Shown one piece after another: positions 44,686 to 55,100 of a DNA stretch of 64,000 bases (positions are counted from its first letter, which is position 1; the number at the start of each line of letters is the position of its first letter). Source of the DNA: Triparma columacea (taxonomy: Eukaryota; Sar; Bolidophyceae; Parmales; Triparmaceae); NCBI GenBank assembly GCA_030267965.1, contig BRYA01000748.1, forward strand, positions 1 to 64,000, written 5' to 3'. The notes under the pieces are model-generated. The model worked only from the letters and a program-made list of their open reading frames with translations, was not told where the DNA came from and did no database searches. A program made the position numbers and the translations under genes.

Positions 44686-44816
44686 TTGTTCCGCTGATGT
44701 AAATATACCAACGTAAAGGTAGATATGATATGCGACGTGCATTTCGGAGACACGCGCTATGATTAAACGCCAGCAATTAGTAAATGGCTGCCAAACGACC
44801 ATACTGAGGAACAAAC
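44686..44816 (+). ncRNA. Box C/D snoRNA-like element 5
   Basis: Stem TTTGTTCC (44686-44693) with GGAACAAA (44809-44816); box C TGATGTA at 44696-44702; box D CTGA at 44805-44808. It ends 41 nt before the next exon. Confidence 0.72.
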
Positions 44817-44975
44817 AACAACAACAACAACAACAAGTGTGACAAGGACGGTAACAGCGACGCATTACACATCCCTAACACAATACACATTCGCCCTTCG
44901 CAACGGTTGCACTATGGAACATAGGTAAGATGAGAACAGGGAAAGGAGATGGAGAGGTCTTGTTTTGTTGTGGAT

Positions 44976-45102
44976 GTTCCGATGATGTAAATATACCACA
45001 ATCCAGCTTTTTATATGATATGCGACGTGCATTTCGGAGACACGCGCTATGATTTAACGCCAGCAAAGGCTAAATGGCTGCCAAACGACCATACTGAGGA
45101 AC
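44976..45102 (+). ncRNA. Box C/D snoRNA-like element 6
   Basis: Shorter stem GTTCC (44976-44980) with GGAAC (45098-45102); box C TGATGTA at 44983-44989, preceded by GA rather than GC; box D CTGA at 45094-45097. Core and CGACCATA segment are intact. Confidence 0.7.
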
Positions 45103-45246
45103 AAACAACAAAAACAACAACAAGAAGTGTGACAAGGACGATAACAGCGACGCGTTACACTTCATTTGTTGAGATCCTCTTTAAATCCTCTCTTTAAGCC
45201 TTTACGACATCATCTTACACCAACTCCCACTCACTTAAATAGCATT

Positions 45247-46913
45247 ATGGAGTCAACGCATCATCCTATCCATCATCCTATCCATATAGCAACTGCTGGT
45301 GTATTCCTTGTGTTATCTATCGTAACACTTTCTCTTCAAAAGTCTAAAACTAGTACAAATGGCGCTATGAATGGAGCTACAAATGGACCTACAAGCGTAA
45401 CCACAAACTCAAACACATCCACGTACGCATACAGCCCTTACAAAGGAAGAACCTCTGTGTCTCCAGCATCATTAACATACTCCACTTCCATCAACAGTGG
45501 AACATCAGAGCCAGCAAACGTGGTGAGGATTGGGTAGGATTGGAGAGGATTGGAGAGAGGAGAGGAGGGAAGGAGAAGGGAAAGAAAGTGGAATGAATGG
45601 ACTGAAATAGAGGAACCCCAAACATACACCACTTACTCTATTCCACATACTTACTCTACTCCACATACTATCACCACTCCACATACTTACACACACACCG
45701 TCCCCTACTCCTTCCTCCCCCCCCCAACCCACACACACACCCGCAGTCCCAGTCACTCAACTCAATACACACAGCAGACTCAGAAGCCTCCAATGCCGCA
45801 TCCACCACCAACAACGGAAGCGGCAGCAACAACGACCTCGATGCGACCCAACAGCACACAAACCGCACGCCCAGCCCCTTCAATCCCATCCCAGTAACCA
45901 AAATGCCCTCCTTCGTATCCTCCTTCTTCTCCCCCAAAGCTGCTCCCCCCAACCGCACCCACTCCACCTCCTCCACCACCTCCTCCTCTCCCCTCTCCCC
46001 CGCTGGTTCCACCTCCAGCGCCTCTAACCGCACAGTGTTCCTCCGTCTCCTATCCCTCTCCCTCTTCCTCCGTTCCCTCTCTATCCTCCTCCTCTCCTTC
46101 GTACCCCCCTTATCCCCACCCTCGCTTCTATCAACCCTCCAAACCAACGTCTCCCTTACAACCTTCATAAGGACAGCCCCGGACATTACCTTCTACTGGT
46201 GCTACAGGGTCCTACTAAACCTAACCTACAGGTCCGTCACCTACGGTATCTCAGACAGTCCCACCTCAAGTGTAATGATAAAGCTCTCCACATCATTAAC
46301 ATTAACAATCCTCTACCTCTCAACATCCCTCCTCCCAACAATCCTCCACCTCCCCCCTACCCCTATAACCGTAGCTGTCCCAACGGGTATACTAGTAATA
46401 ACGTACTTGAACTTATGCACGAGCACATGGCAGGTTATAAAACTGGTTAAAACCAACATACCTAACACACGCAACAACACATCAGACCCCGAAACACCGG
46501 TCACTGATTTAAAACAAAGGCTAACATTAACGTTATCCGTAGTTCTAATCGTATTAATAGTCCAAGCGGTGGATTTCGTGACTGCTGTTCTAGCTGACGT
46601 ATCTGGGGAGAATGGAGGTGCGTTAAAGGTAGGACCTAGGTGGTTTGATGTTGTTGTTTATTACGTGACTGAGTTAGTACCTACTATCGTCGTTGTTATT
46701 ACAATGAGGGGTAGAGGGAAAAGGAGGAGGAGGGAGGGGGGGAGTAGGAGAGGTAGTAAAGATAGGAGTGGGGATAATCATTTAATGCAGCAAAGGACTA
46801 GAAGCGTGGACAGACATAGTGGGGGGAACCATGCTAATGTTATCATGGGGGTTTATGGGGCTATGGACGAAACTAAGGGACTTCTGGAGGGTGGAGGGAA
46901 CATTAAGGTGTAA
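45247..46913 (+). CDS. THH1/TOM1/TOM3-like multipass membrane protein
   Basis: Exons 45247-45522 and 45747-46913 join in phase 0 to 480 residues. A first hydrophobic helix (HIATAGVFLVLSIVTLSL) is in exon 1; a Ser/Thr/Asn-rich loop follows; six more hydrophobic segments lie in exon 2. The last one has the form YYVTELVPTIVVVITMR followed by a basic KRRRR tail, like the closing YY-L-E-LP--LVLFILR block of plant THH1/TOM1/TOM3 proteins. The overall seven-segment layout fits that family, which is of unclear cellular role. Other seven-helix proteins remain possible. Its 5' leader may include the snoRNA array. Confidence 0.55.
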
Positions 46914-46941
46914 ATGGAGATGAGTAAGGAGGCATGGTTTA

Positions 46942-47056
46942 GACGTAATAAACAAACCCTGTGTCAAACACAACACAACAACTAAAGTGCCGTTTCCTTC
47001 TTACACGTAATAAAAAAGCCTGTGTCAAACACACACAACAACTAAAGTGCCGTTTC
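46942..47056. repeat. Tandem duplication of about 55-60 bp
   Basis: A segment running from ACGTAATAAA to AAAGTGCCGTTTC (46942-46996) is repeated at 47004-47056 with small changes. It lies between the convergent ends of the THH1-like and Sfi1-like genes, in their 3'UTRs. Confidence 0.85.
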
Positions 47057-47073
47057 ATGGCCCCCGCTTGAAT

Positions 47074-50000
47074 TTAATACCCGATATCATCCCAGTCCTC
47101 CTCCTCATCGTCATCTCCCAAAATGTTAGTGGCCTCCATGACACCCCTCTCGAGCATGGCAAGCGCCTGGCTCGCCTTGGTGACGACTAACTTCCTCTCT
47201 GCCAACTTCTGCTGCTTAAACTGTTCCTCCTTCCTCCCCACTTCAAGCCACTTCCTGAAGCTCCTGTGCAGGTGAAAGTTCCTCATCCTTATAAGGCTGT
47301 GCACCACCATCCCGCAGCACTTCTTCAGCTTCTCCGTCCTCTCCCTCGCGAAGACCAGCCACTTCCTCCACGCCCTGTGCTCCTGCTGCCGAACGTGCCT
47401 CATCAGGGCCAGCCTCATTACCTGCCTCGCCCCGTTAGCGGCCTTCCATTCTTCAACCACGCTCTTCCACTTCGTCAGTGCGTCCCGACCCAATCCTTGG
47501 TACACGTCCTTCCATCTCCCTAGAACCTTGTAACAAACATACTCCTTCTTGACTTCCCGTAGAACCTCAAGTTCCTTCCCCATCGCTTCCACCTTTACCT
47601 TGAGCCTCTCCACTGTCATGCTCGCCTCCTCCCTCCTCATTCTTTCAACGTTTCCTCTCCAAAGTTCGAACCCATCCCCCAGCAGCGCCATGTAGCTCCC
47701 CCCTACGCACCTCCTCATCAAACCCCTCAACCACTTCCTTACCCTCACGCTCTCCCTCCAGCTCCTAATACACTTTGCCGCCCCCCTCATGTTCATGTTT
47801 CTTGCGAACTTTTCCATGACACGTTCCCTCCTCCTCGTCTCGTCCTCCTCCTCCTTCATCCACCTAATAGTGCTTGCCCACTTCCCCCATCCCCCCGCCA
47901 ACTTTCCGTTTACGCACCTCATCAAGAGTCCCCTGCACCACTTCCTCCTCCCCACGAATCCCCTTCACCCCCCGAATCCCCTCGCCACCGTCATGTTCCC
48001 CCACCTCCTCCTGAACTTGTCTAGGACCACCCTCTCCCTCTTAGCCTCCAGTGCGAACCTAGCAAAACCGTCGAAGCACATGGCTACGAACCTCATCTTC
48101 ATCCTGCTGACAAAACGGCCCACGACGCTTCTATACCTCTTGTTTTCCGACACGTAACTGACCCAACTAACCCAACATCCATTTACCGCGAGGTTCTTCC
48201 ACCTTTTGACGAATCTTTCCATCTTAACCCTGCCCTCCAATTCGCCTCTGCTCCAGTCCCTCCAAGCCCCGAAGACACGAACCACGACGCCGCTCTGCCA
48301 CTGCTGTACCATCCTCTTCGCCGCCGCCATTGCCCTGTCCTTCCCCGCAGTCTCTAGCATCTCCAACTTGGCTTCAAGTTCCTCTACCCTCCTCGTCTTC
48401 TCCTCAAGCAGTCCCTTCGTCTCCTCCCAACTTCTCTCCCTCACGTTCCCCCTCCATACACCCCACGCCTCCTTCACCCAGGCCTCGTCCATTCCCCCAA
48501 TCATCCTCCTGACGATCCTTCTAACCCTCTTCCTCGTCTCGACGAACTCCCTCCAACCCCCGAACCCCTTCATAACCTCTCTTCTCAACATCCTCGCACT
48601 GAACCTCTTCAACACACCCTCCTCCCTCCTCCTTTCTCTAACCCACGCCTTCCACGTGTCCCACCCCTTCCCTACCTGTTTGTTAATAGCCCTACCAAGT
48701 ACCTTGAATGCCCTAACCTTCCTCCTCTCAATCTCTTCATCCCCCAAGCACCCTGCCCAGATATGGAATGCCTCAGCCTTGACCCCATGAACGAGTCTCC
48801 CGAAGGCTCTCCGAGCGACCTTCCGAGCGTACCGACGAGAGTCCCTGAACTCAACCCATGTCCTCAAGCTCTTCCCCAACGTCACGTTTAGCATCCTGGA
48901 CCTGAATCTACCTATGACAGAACGGTTGTGTTTCCGTAACTCCACCACCTCAACCCACCGCGCAAGGGCCTTGAACGCTATGCTGTTGTTTATCCGGCCC
49001 ATGAACCTGAGGACCAGGACCTTGTACCTCTTCTCCTCAGCCACGTGCCTCTCCCAAGCCATGAAGCACTTGCTGACGCCCTGTTTCTTCCACTTGGCCA
49101 AGAACCTCCTCATCTTAACCCTCTCCTCCTTCCCCCCCCTCGTCTCCCCCCTTATCGCCTCGAAGCACCTCCGAGATAGATCCCTATCCCTGTAGGTCGC
49201 CATCATACCGACCATCCTCTCCCGACCAACTCTAACCCTCTCGTGGACCTCGCTAGCGAACCCGCTCAACATCCCGCACTTTCCTTCCAGCCTCTCCGCC
49301 CTGATCTTCTCCCTCTCCAACACCTTGACCATGTCCTGGAAGGACTCTTTGTCCCTCTCGTTCGCTGCCGTTAGGTCAGAGACCTCCCTCTCCATCCCAG
49401 CAACTGCAGCCTCTAGCTCCTTTACGTACTCGGCTTGAGCAGGTAGCACGTTACCGTAAACCTCCCCCTGCCTCTCTAGCTTCTCTTCCAGCGCCGCGAT
49501 CCTGTATGCTTGATCTCTCACTACCTTTTCAAGCACCTGACCAGGGTCTACCGTCGGGGCGAGGGAACCGGGTACGCCGGAGGTTGAGGAGGACTGGATC
49601 TCACGGAGACGGGAGAGGGAGGCTAGGCAAGACGACTGTAGGACGCGGAGCTTTTTAAGCATCAAGGGTGAACCGGAAGTTACTCTGGAGGTTGGAGGGG
49701 TTTGAGAGCTGTGCATGGGTGTGTTGCCCCTTCTTATAGACCGGGGGGGGGGTTGAGGGGGGGGGGCAGATGTAGAAGTGCAGTCAGGCGCGCCTTCACC
49801 CTCTAAACCTTCCATAATCTCCTGAGTAAGGCTTGTCACCTTGCCTCTAACCCACTCCCCGTGACCATCATCAGGCTCCCTCCTCACTTCGTTAACCGAA
49901 TGATTCGACGCCTGCGTCATTGTGGAGAACGCAGACGGACTCGGAGGTGGCATATTAACGTTGCCCCTATCCTCCCTTTCGGTACTTGTAACCCTGCCAG

Positions 50001-50142
50001 TTCCATACACAAGGTCCTCAACTATGGAAGACTGAAATCTGTCTCCCCCCGGCATCGGAATGTAGTCTCGATTGCCACCCTGGGAGTAAGGCGTAAAATA
50101 TGTAGGGGTCGCTCTAGGTGTTGGGCGGCTGTGCGTGTACAT
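47074..50142 (-). CDS. Sfi1-type centrin-binding repeat protein with an in-frame TGA
   Basis: One continuous frame from ATG 50142 to the stop at 47074 encodes about 1020 residues, broken only by TGA at 47965-47967. Residues 1-200 are disordered; 210-300 form a coiled coil; the rest is built of helical repeats with a central Trp and following basic residues (e.g. GFGGWREFVETRK, GKSLRTWVEFRDSRR, EAWGVWRGNVRER). That pattern is typical of Sfi1-like proteins, which bind centrin along a long helix at centrosomes or basal bodies. The TGA stands in GFGG-stop-RGFVGRRK, exactly where the repeat Trp belongs, and the repeats resume in the same frame for about 290 residues. Hence either a TGG-to-TGA change or a base error. 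Confidence 0.8.
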
Positions 50143-50422
50143 ATTGATTTAAGGGAACCTTGTGCTCTGAATAACCTCAGGGTTGAGTGCACCAAATAAA
50201 ATATGGGCCCAAGGTGAACGTCCGATTTTTGGCCCGGGTTAGAAGCGGCGGATAATTTCTGGGCGTTCTGGCAGTTATGCTGTGGGATCCAAGGATGGAG
50301 GACTAAATTCTCACTTTGACCCACCCCACCCCAAAACCCCTTCCTGTCCTTTGTTTCTCTGTCTCCATTCAAATAACGCTTTTTGCAACCACATCTCCAA
50401 CCAAACTTTCATTCGAAACACC
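50143..50422. promoter_or_regulatory. Divergent promoter region
   Basis: Some 280 bp between the Sfi1-like start and the plus-strand membrane protein start. Contains no ORF on which to rely. Both 5'UTRs and promoters should lie here. Confidence 0.4.
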
Positions 50423-52060
50423 ATGCCCCCCATGCAGGGGGAAGAGTCTCCCGTAGTGTACTACACTCCGGACTCGACAGCCTTCTTCACCTCTCTTCCT
50501 CCCCTCTTGTCGCTCGTTTTTGGTTGCACGTCCTTGGTTCTTGTGATTATCCTCTCGTTCACCAGGTCGCGCGCGAAGAGGAAGGAGCACGATCTACAGT
50601 GCCTCCTCGTGAGCGACGGGATCCTTTTCGAAGGTGTTATAAGCAAGGCAAATGCAACTTGCCTTTCCACAAACACGACGGTCCAAACATCGCACTTGGA
50701 AACCAAGTGCCAGATCCTTACTCTCAAGAAGAAAGAGACCTACAGGACGTGGTATCTGTGGCAGAAGAATGCGCCCATGTGGATGGTGGAGAGGGTGAAA
50801 GAGGAGAGGAAGGAAGATGGAGGTTACGGGGACAGTAGGAGGAGAGATCATTGGATCGTAGAGTGGGTGGACGAAGGTGAGTGGAATTTGGAGCGCGCGG
50901 CTTGTTGCAGCTTGACCCAAGGCCATGACGAAGAAACATGAATCTCATTATCTGATTTTTCTTGAAGATAAAACATAATCCATAAACTTCCGGAGCCTTG
51001 TGCATTGAGTGAACGCCGTCCTCTGCCTCCTCCCCTCTTCCGCCCCCCCCCATCCTCTGAACCCCCCCCTCCCCCCTCCCTCCTCCCCCCTGTCCCCTCA
51101 GGCCCACCCGTTGTGGCGACCTCGCCACTGACGCTGTCCCTAGAAACGTCGCAGCCCAAAACCTTCTGCCCTCCTACACCCCAAATGAACACAATCTCCC
51201 TCTCCTCCCTACCGCACCACCCTGTCCTGTCAACCTTCGCGTCTACAAACGTTGTAACGGGCGTTCAGGAGGCCGTGGGGTACACAAACAGCAAGGAAAC
51301 GAGAGGGGCAAAGGTGGGGGACAGGAGATGGTGCTTCAGGACGGGTTACATGGAGGGGGACAAGCTGGCGATCGTGGGAGCGGGGAAGGATTCGAAGGCA
51401 TCAAGCAAGAAGAGCGTGCCCGGTACCCCTGTCTTTCACTTTGAAACCAAGGGAATGGAAAGCAGCATCAACCAAGACAACGAAGAAAGCGTGAACGAGA
51501 ACACCCCTCTATCCATCTCTATGGACATTGAATACGGGGGGACGAGGAGGACAAGCGTCCAGGAGGAGATCCTTGAGGCACTTAACAGTCCTCTTAAGTT
51601 CACTGGCGCGGAGGTCGCACCTCTTGTGTCACCTGACGAAGAGGGGGGGGAGGTAGTTGATGAGAGAGTCATCAAGGGGATAACGACGAGAGAGGGTGAG
51701 AGAGTGATGGCTATCGAAAAGTATGAGAGGGATGAGGAAAGGACGAAAGATAAGTTGGGCGTCATCGGGCGCTTCGTGGGCTCTGAGGGGAGTTGTAAGA
51801 CCTTCCTGAAGGGCCTGCTCCTGGCGGCTTGGGGCATCGTTGGGGCTGGTTGTGTCGTGGGCGTGACCATGCAGGCCATCGACGAGAAAGAAACGTTTCC
51901 CCAATGGTTCGTGGATGCTGTTCTCGGAAGCCCAGAGGTCACCACCCTCTACGTTGGAATTTCGGCGTGGATTCTTGGCAGCTCCCTGGGATGGGGAGGG
52001 CTGAGGGGAGTGGTTGGAGTCCTCTCAGTTGTCGGGATAGCGTTCGCCTTCATTGCATGA
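50423..52060 (+). CDS. Two-exon membrane protein, unrecognised
   Basis: Exons 50423-50876 and 51102-52060 join through a split Gly codon to 470 residues; the acceptor is the strong CCCCTCAG at 51094-51101. A hydrophobic helix lies at about 25-48, followed by a folded region rich in beta strands (LVSDGILFEGVISKAN, KKKETYRTWYLW, GDRRWCFRTGYMEGDKLAIVG). Three further hydrophobic segments are at the C-terminus (GLLLAAWGIVGAGCVVGVTM and two more). Helix, then a beta domain with an EG-I and YxxGDKLxIVG pattern, is reminiscent of GIDE/MULAN or TMEM43-type proteins, but no RING is present. I cannot assign it. Confidence 0.7.
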
Positions 52061-52148
52061 GGCGGGAGGAAGGAGGAGGATGGATTAGGGAAAGGGGGAG
52101 AGAGAGTCTCTAAACAAAAGTAAATTTGTCCGTGTCAAAATGTGGTAT

Positions 52149-55100
52149 TTATACCATGTCGTTTTCGTCGCCTCTTTTTCTCTTCTCTTTCTTGGGAATT
52201 GCCCCCACTTTACCTTTTGTAGAGTTCCTCTTGGGCCCCGTAGTCTTCCCTGCCTGCATCTTTTTGAGGACGTCGGGAGTCTGCGATGAGGGCACGGTAA
52301 GTAAAGTGGATGCTATCAGAATACAAGCGATGCTGAGAGGCTTGCATTATGTCGCTCTTTCATTGTTGTATCCTTACCTTGGACAAGCGCTTTACTGAGT
52401 TCCTCTTCTCTGGTCTAATTTCATCTGTGAAGTCGTGGCCGTGCCCTAGTTTGACCGTCTTTCGCGTCTTCATCCCCCTTTGGGTCCTTTTGACATTTTC
52501 CTCTTCGTCCAGGTCGCCGTTCCAGATCTTTAGAACAAACTGGACTATTGCCTGGACGGTCCTGTTGTAGAAGAAGTTGTTGAAAATGCCACCAACCTCT
52601 TGTTTCGCGGTAACCCAAAGGATAACGAGGGTAAGGAACATGTAAACGCCGTACTGGTACAACATAAATTTCTCCTTGTAGTCTCCTTCCAAGTCAACAG
52701 CAAATTTGGCCTCGGCGACTTGCTCGTCCGAAAATATATCCATCTCACACTTCGAGTAACCCTTTTCAGCGAGGGCGCCGAAGACTGCGAGAGTGACGTT
52801 CGAAGGGCAAAAGGTTATTATTTGGTAGAAGATAGATATATCCTCGCTCCGCCTTACCTGCGTCTAGGGATGCCTTGTACCCACTTGAGGCGCCGCGAAG
52901 GTACAGTGCCCCCATTGCAAATGGACCATAGGTGAACTTCGTCATGGCCAAACCCACCAAACTCTTTTCAAGTTCCTTTAAGGTTGGATTTCCACCACTG
53001 GTCATGATGGCAATCAAGCCAAAGACGACACCGGCAAGTTGGGAAGACTTTTGTGTAGTAACCGTAGAAATGAAACACCCGATTCCAGTCGCAGAGAAGT
53101 TGATGGCAACAATGATTCTGTAAAGCTCGATTTCATTGCACTCTGGGGCGCCAAGCTTGTAAAATGAGGCGAGGAAGAAGAGAGGGTTAAGAAACACTAT
53201 TGGCACATACGCCAGCGCCTTCCCTAACCAGTAAGAAAAGGAGCTCATCCCGGCTTGCATCTCCCTTAAGTAATTTGCCCTCTCGGAGCCGTAAATTCGG
53301 AGAGCAGACATGATGGACATGATGCCGTTGACGCACACGGTGAAATTGTTTCCAACGTTTACCGATGTGGCGACAAACCCTGCAAGCCCCCCTGCGAAGA
53401 AGAGGATGAGGGAGTCCACTAGGAACGCTCTCTGCGATTATGTGATAGAAAGTTAGTATCGAGCTATATCCTATATCTATATCTCTATTTAGTCCATTAT
53501 TCACCTTGCTGTTAATAATCTGCTGAAGGGACCTTTGAAAGAAGTGCTTGACCTGAGTGATGCGCCAAGGCCGCCTCGACGGGGGGATCCTTCGCAACTT
53601 CAGGTCCTCACGCTTTCTTGCCTTCTTGGGGTTGAACTCGTCAAAGGCTGACTGGGAGTTCTTGTACTTGATGAAGCACTCCGTAAGGTCGCCATAGTCA
53701 AAGGTCTGGGTCTGGTTGGCTGTAATGACGTCTAGGAAGAAGTCCGCGGTCGAAGTGGCGGGAGGGACTTTACAGCCAAGTACATCCTCGAAGTAGGGGA
53801 GGGCGCTCTTGGTCGGACCAATGAAGACGGGGAATCCTCCCCTCTGCAGGAGCATTAGATTGTCTATCTTGTCTAGGACCTCCATTCTGGGCTGGTGGAT
53901 CACCATCGCGATCGTAAGGCCGAGCTCTGCTAGTTTCTCTAAGGAGTCAATCAACTCCATGGTCGTGGTTGCGTCCAAACCGGAAGTCGGCTGTTGCAGT
54001 GAACGAAGCGAAGCGGGCGAAGTGGGCGAAGAAAAGGTGTATGTCAGCGCTTATGGGCAGCTGGTGTGATGTTTCTCGATTCTCACCTCATCGAGGAAGA
54101 GGACAAGCGGCGATGACATAAGCTCGATGCCAATGTTAACGCGTTTTCGCTGCCCTCCGGAGATGCCACGAACGAACTCATCCCCAATCAGTGTATGTTG
54201 GACATGCGTGAGACCAAGAACGTCGAGAACCTCATTAACAAACGCGCGTCTTTGAAGTTTCGTCAAATTCGGGTTGGCCTTGAGCTTGGCTTGGAACCTC
54301 AGAGTCTCTCGGACGGTCAGGTCCCTGTGCATGATGTCGTCCTGGGGAACAAACCCAACTAGGTGCTGGATGGTCATGAGATGCGTCTTTTTCTGGTTGA
54401 TCAAAATCTCCCCAGTCACCTTCCCGCCGTTCTTAATACGGTTTGTTAGAGCAGATATGGTAGTAGACTTCCCGCATCCCGATGGTCCCATGATCGCCTG
54501 TGAGGAGAGAGTGGGTGGGGGATAAGGTAAGAGGGAGGACAGTTGGCGAAGAGACCATTGCATTAATTCTCACCGTCATGGTTCCGGACTCTAACGTCCC
54601 GGAAATGTTGTCTAGGATCTTTCTGCCGTCGCGTAAAACGACGCTCATGTTGATGAACTCAATGTCGATCCTGTGAGTGGCTTCGTCCTGATTCACGATT
54701 GTAGACTGCCTCCTCTGGCGACTCGGCAAAGTGTCCATCCCCATGAAAGAGTCGTTCGAATTCCGACCAAGGAAACGCTGGGAGTCGTTGTCTCGACTTC
54801 GGTTGAAAGCAAAGGGGTTACGGAACTCAAACTTGATTGAGGAGGACACGTTGTCCGCGAGCTTCGGGGATGCGGCCGGAAGCTCCTCCCCGTCCACCTC
54901 AACCATTTCCAAATGCGATCCCTTAGAAGAGCTCGATTGGCTCTTGTCGCTGAGGGAAGCGTTTTCATTGAATGCGTTGAAGCGAAGGTTGGCCGACTTG
55001 TCCAAAAGGCGCCTGGAATACTTCTCGTACTGCCTGTTCATGAATACCGCGATGGCGAGACCTACTGACACACAACTAACCATAAAGCCTGCGTACATGA

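Larger units (their letters stand above)
43080..45246 (+). ncRNA. snoRNA host transcript with six snoRNA-bearing introns
   Basis: Splice signals define exons ending at 43315 and then 43580-43647, 43883-43962, 44218-44303, 44546-44625, 44858-44924 and 45148 onward; donors are GTGAG or GTAAG and acceptors CAG or AAG. The internal exons are short (67-86 nt), come in two families (CGACGCATTACAC type; AGTGACCTAACACC type), and carry no shared reading frame. Each of the six introns (223-264 nt) holds one C/D snoRNA-like element. The 5' end is unknown; I place it near 43080. The last exon flows without a visible break into the THH1-like coding start at 45247, so this may be its 5' leader or a separate noncoding host. 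Confidence 0.7.

Noticed and set aside
43597..45066. Several minus-strand ORFs (up to 198 codons) sharing similar peptides such as SEMHVAYH
   Set aside because: They are antisense to the conserved snoRNA core. The similar peptides occur in different frames and break off outside the core, so conservation is of nucleotides, not protein.
43400..45130. Regular repeats reminiscent of a CRISPR array
   Set aside because: Eukaryotic context, ~130-nt repeats with ~200-nt spacing, splice sites between them and paralogous spacers; no cas genes.
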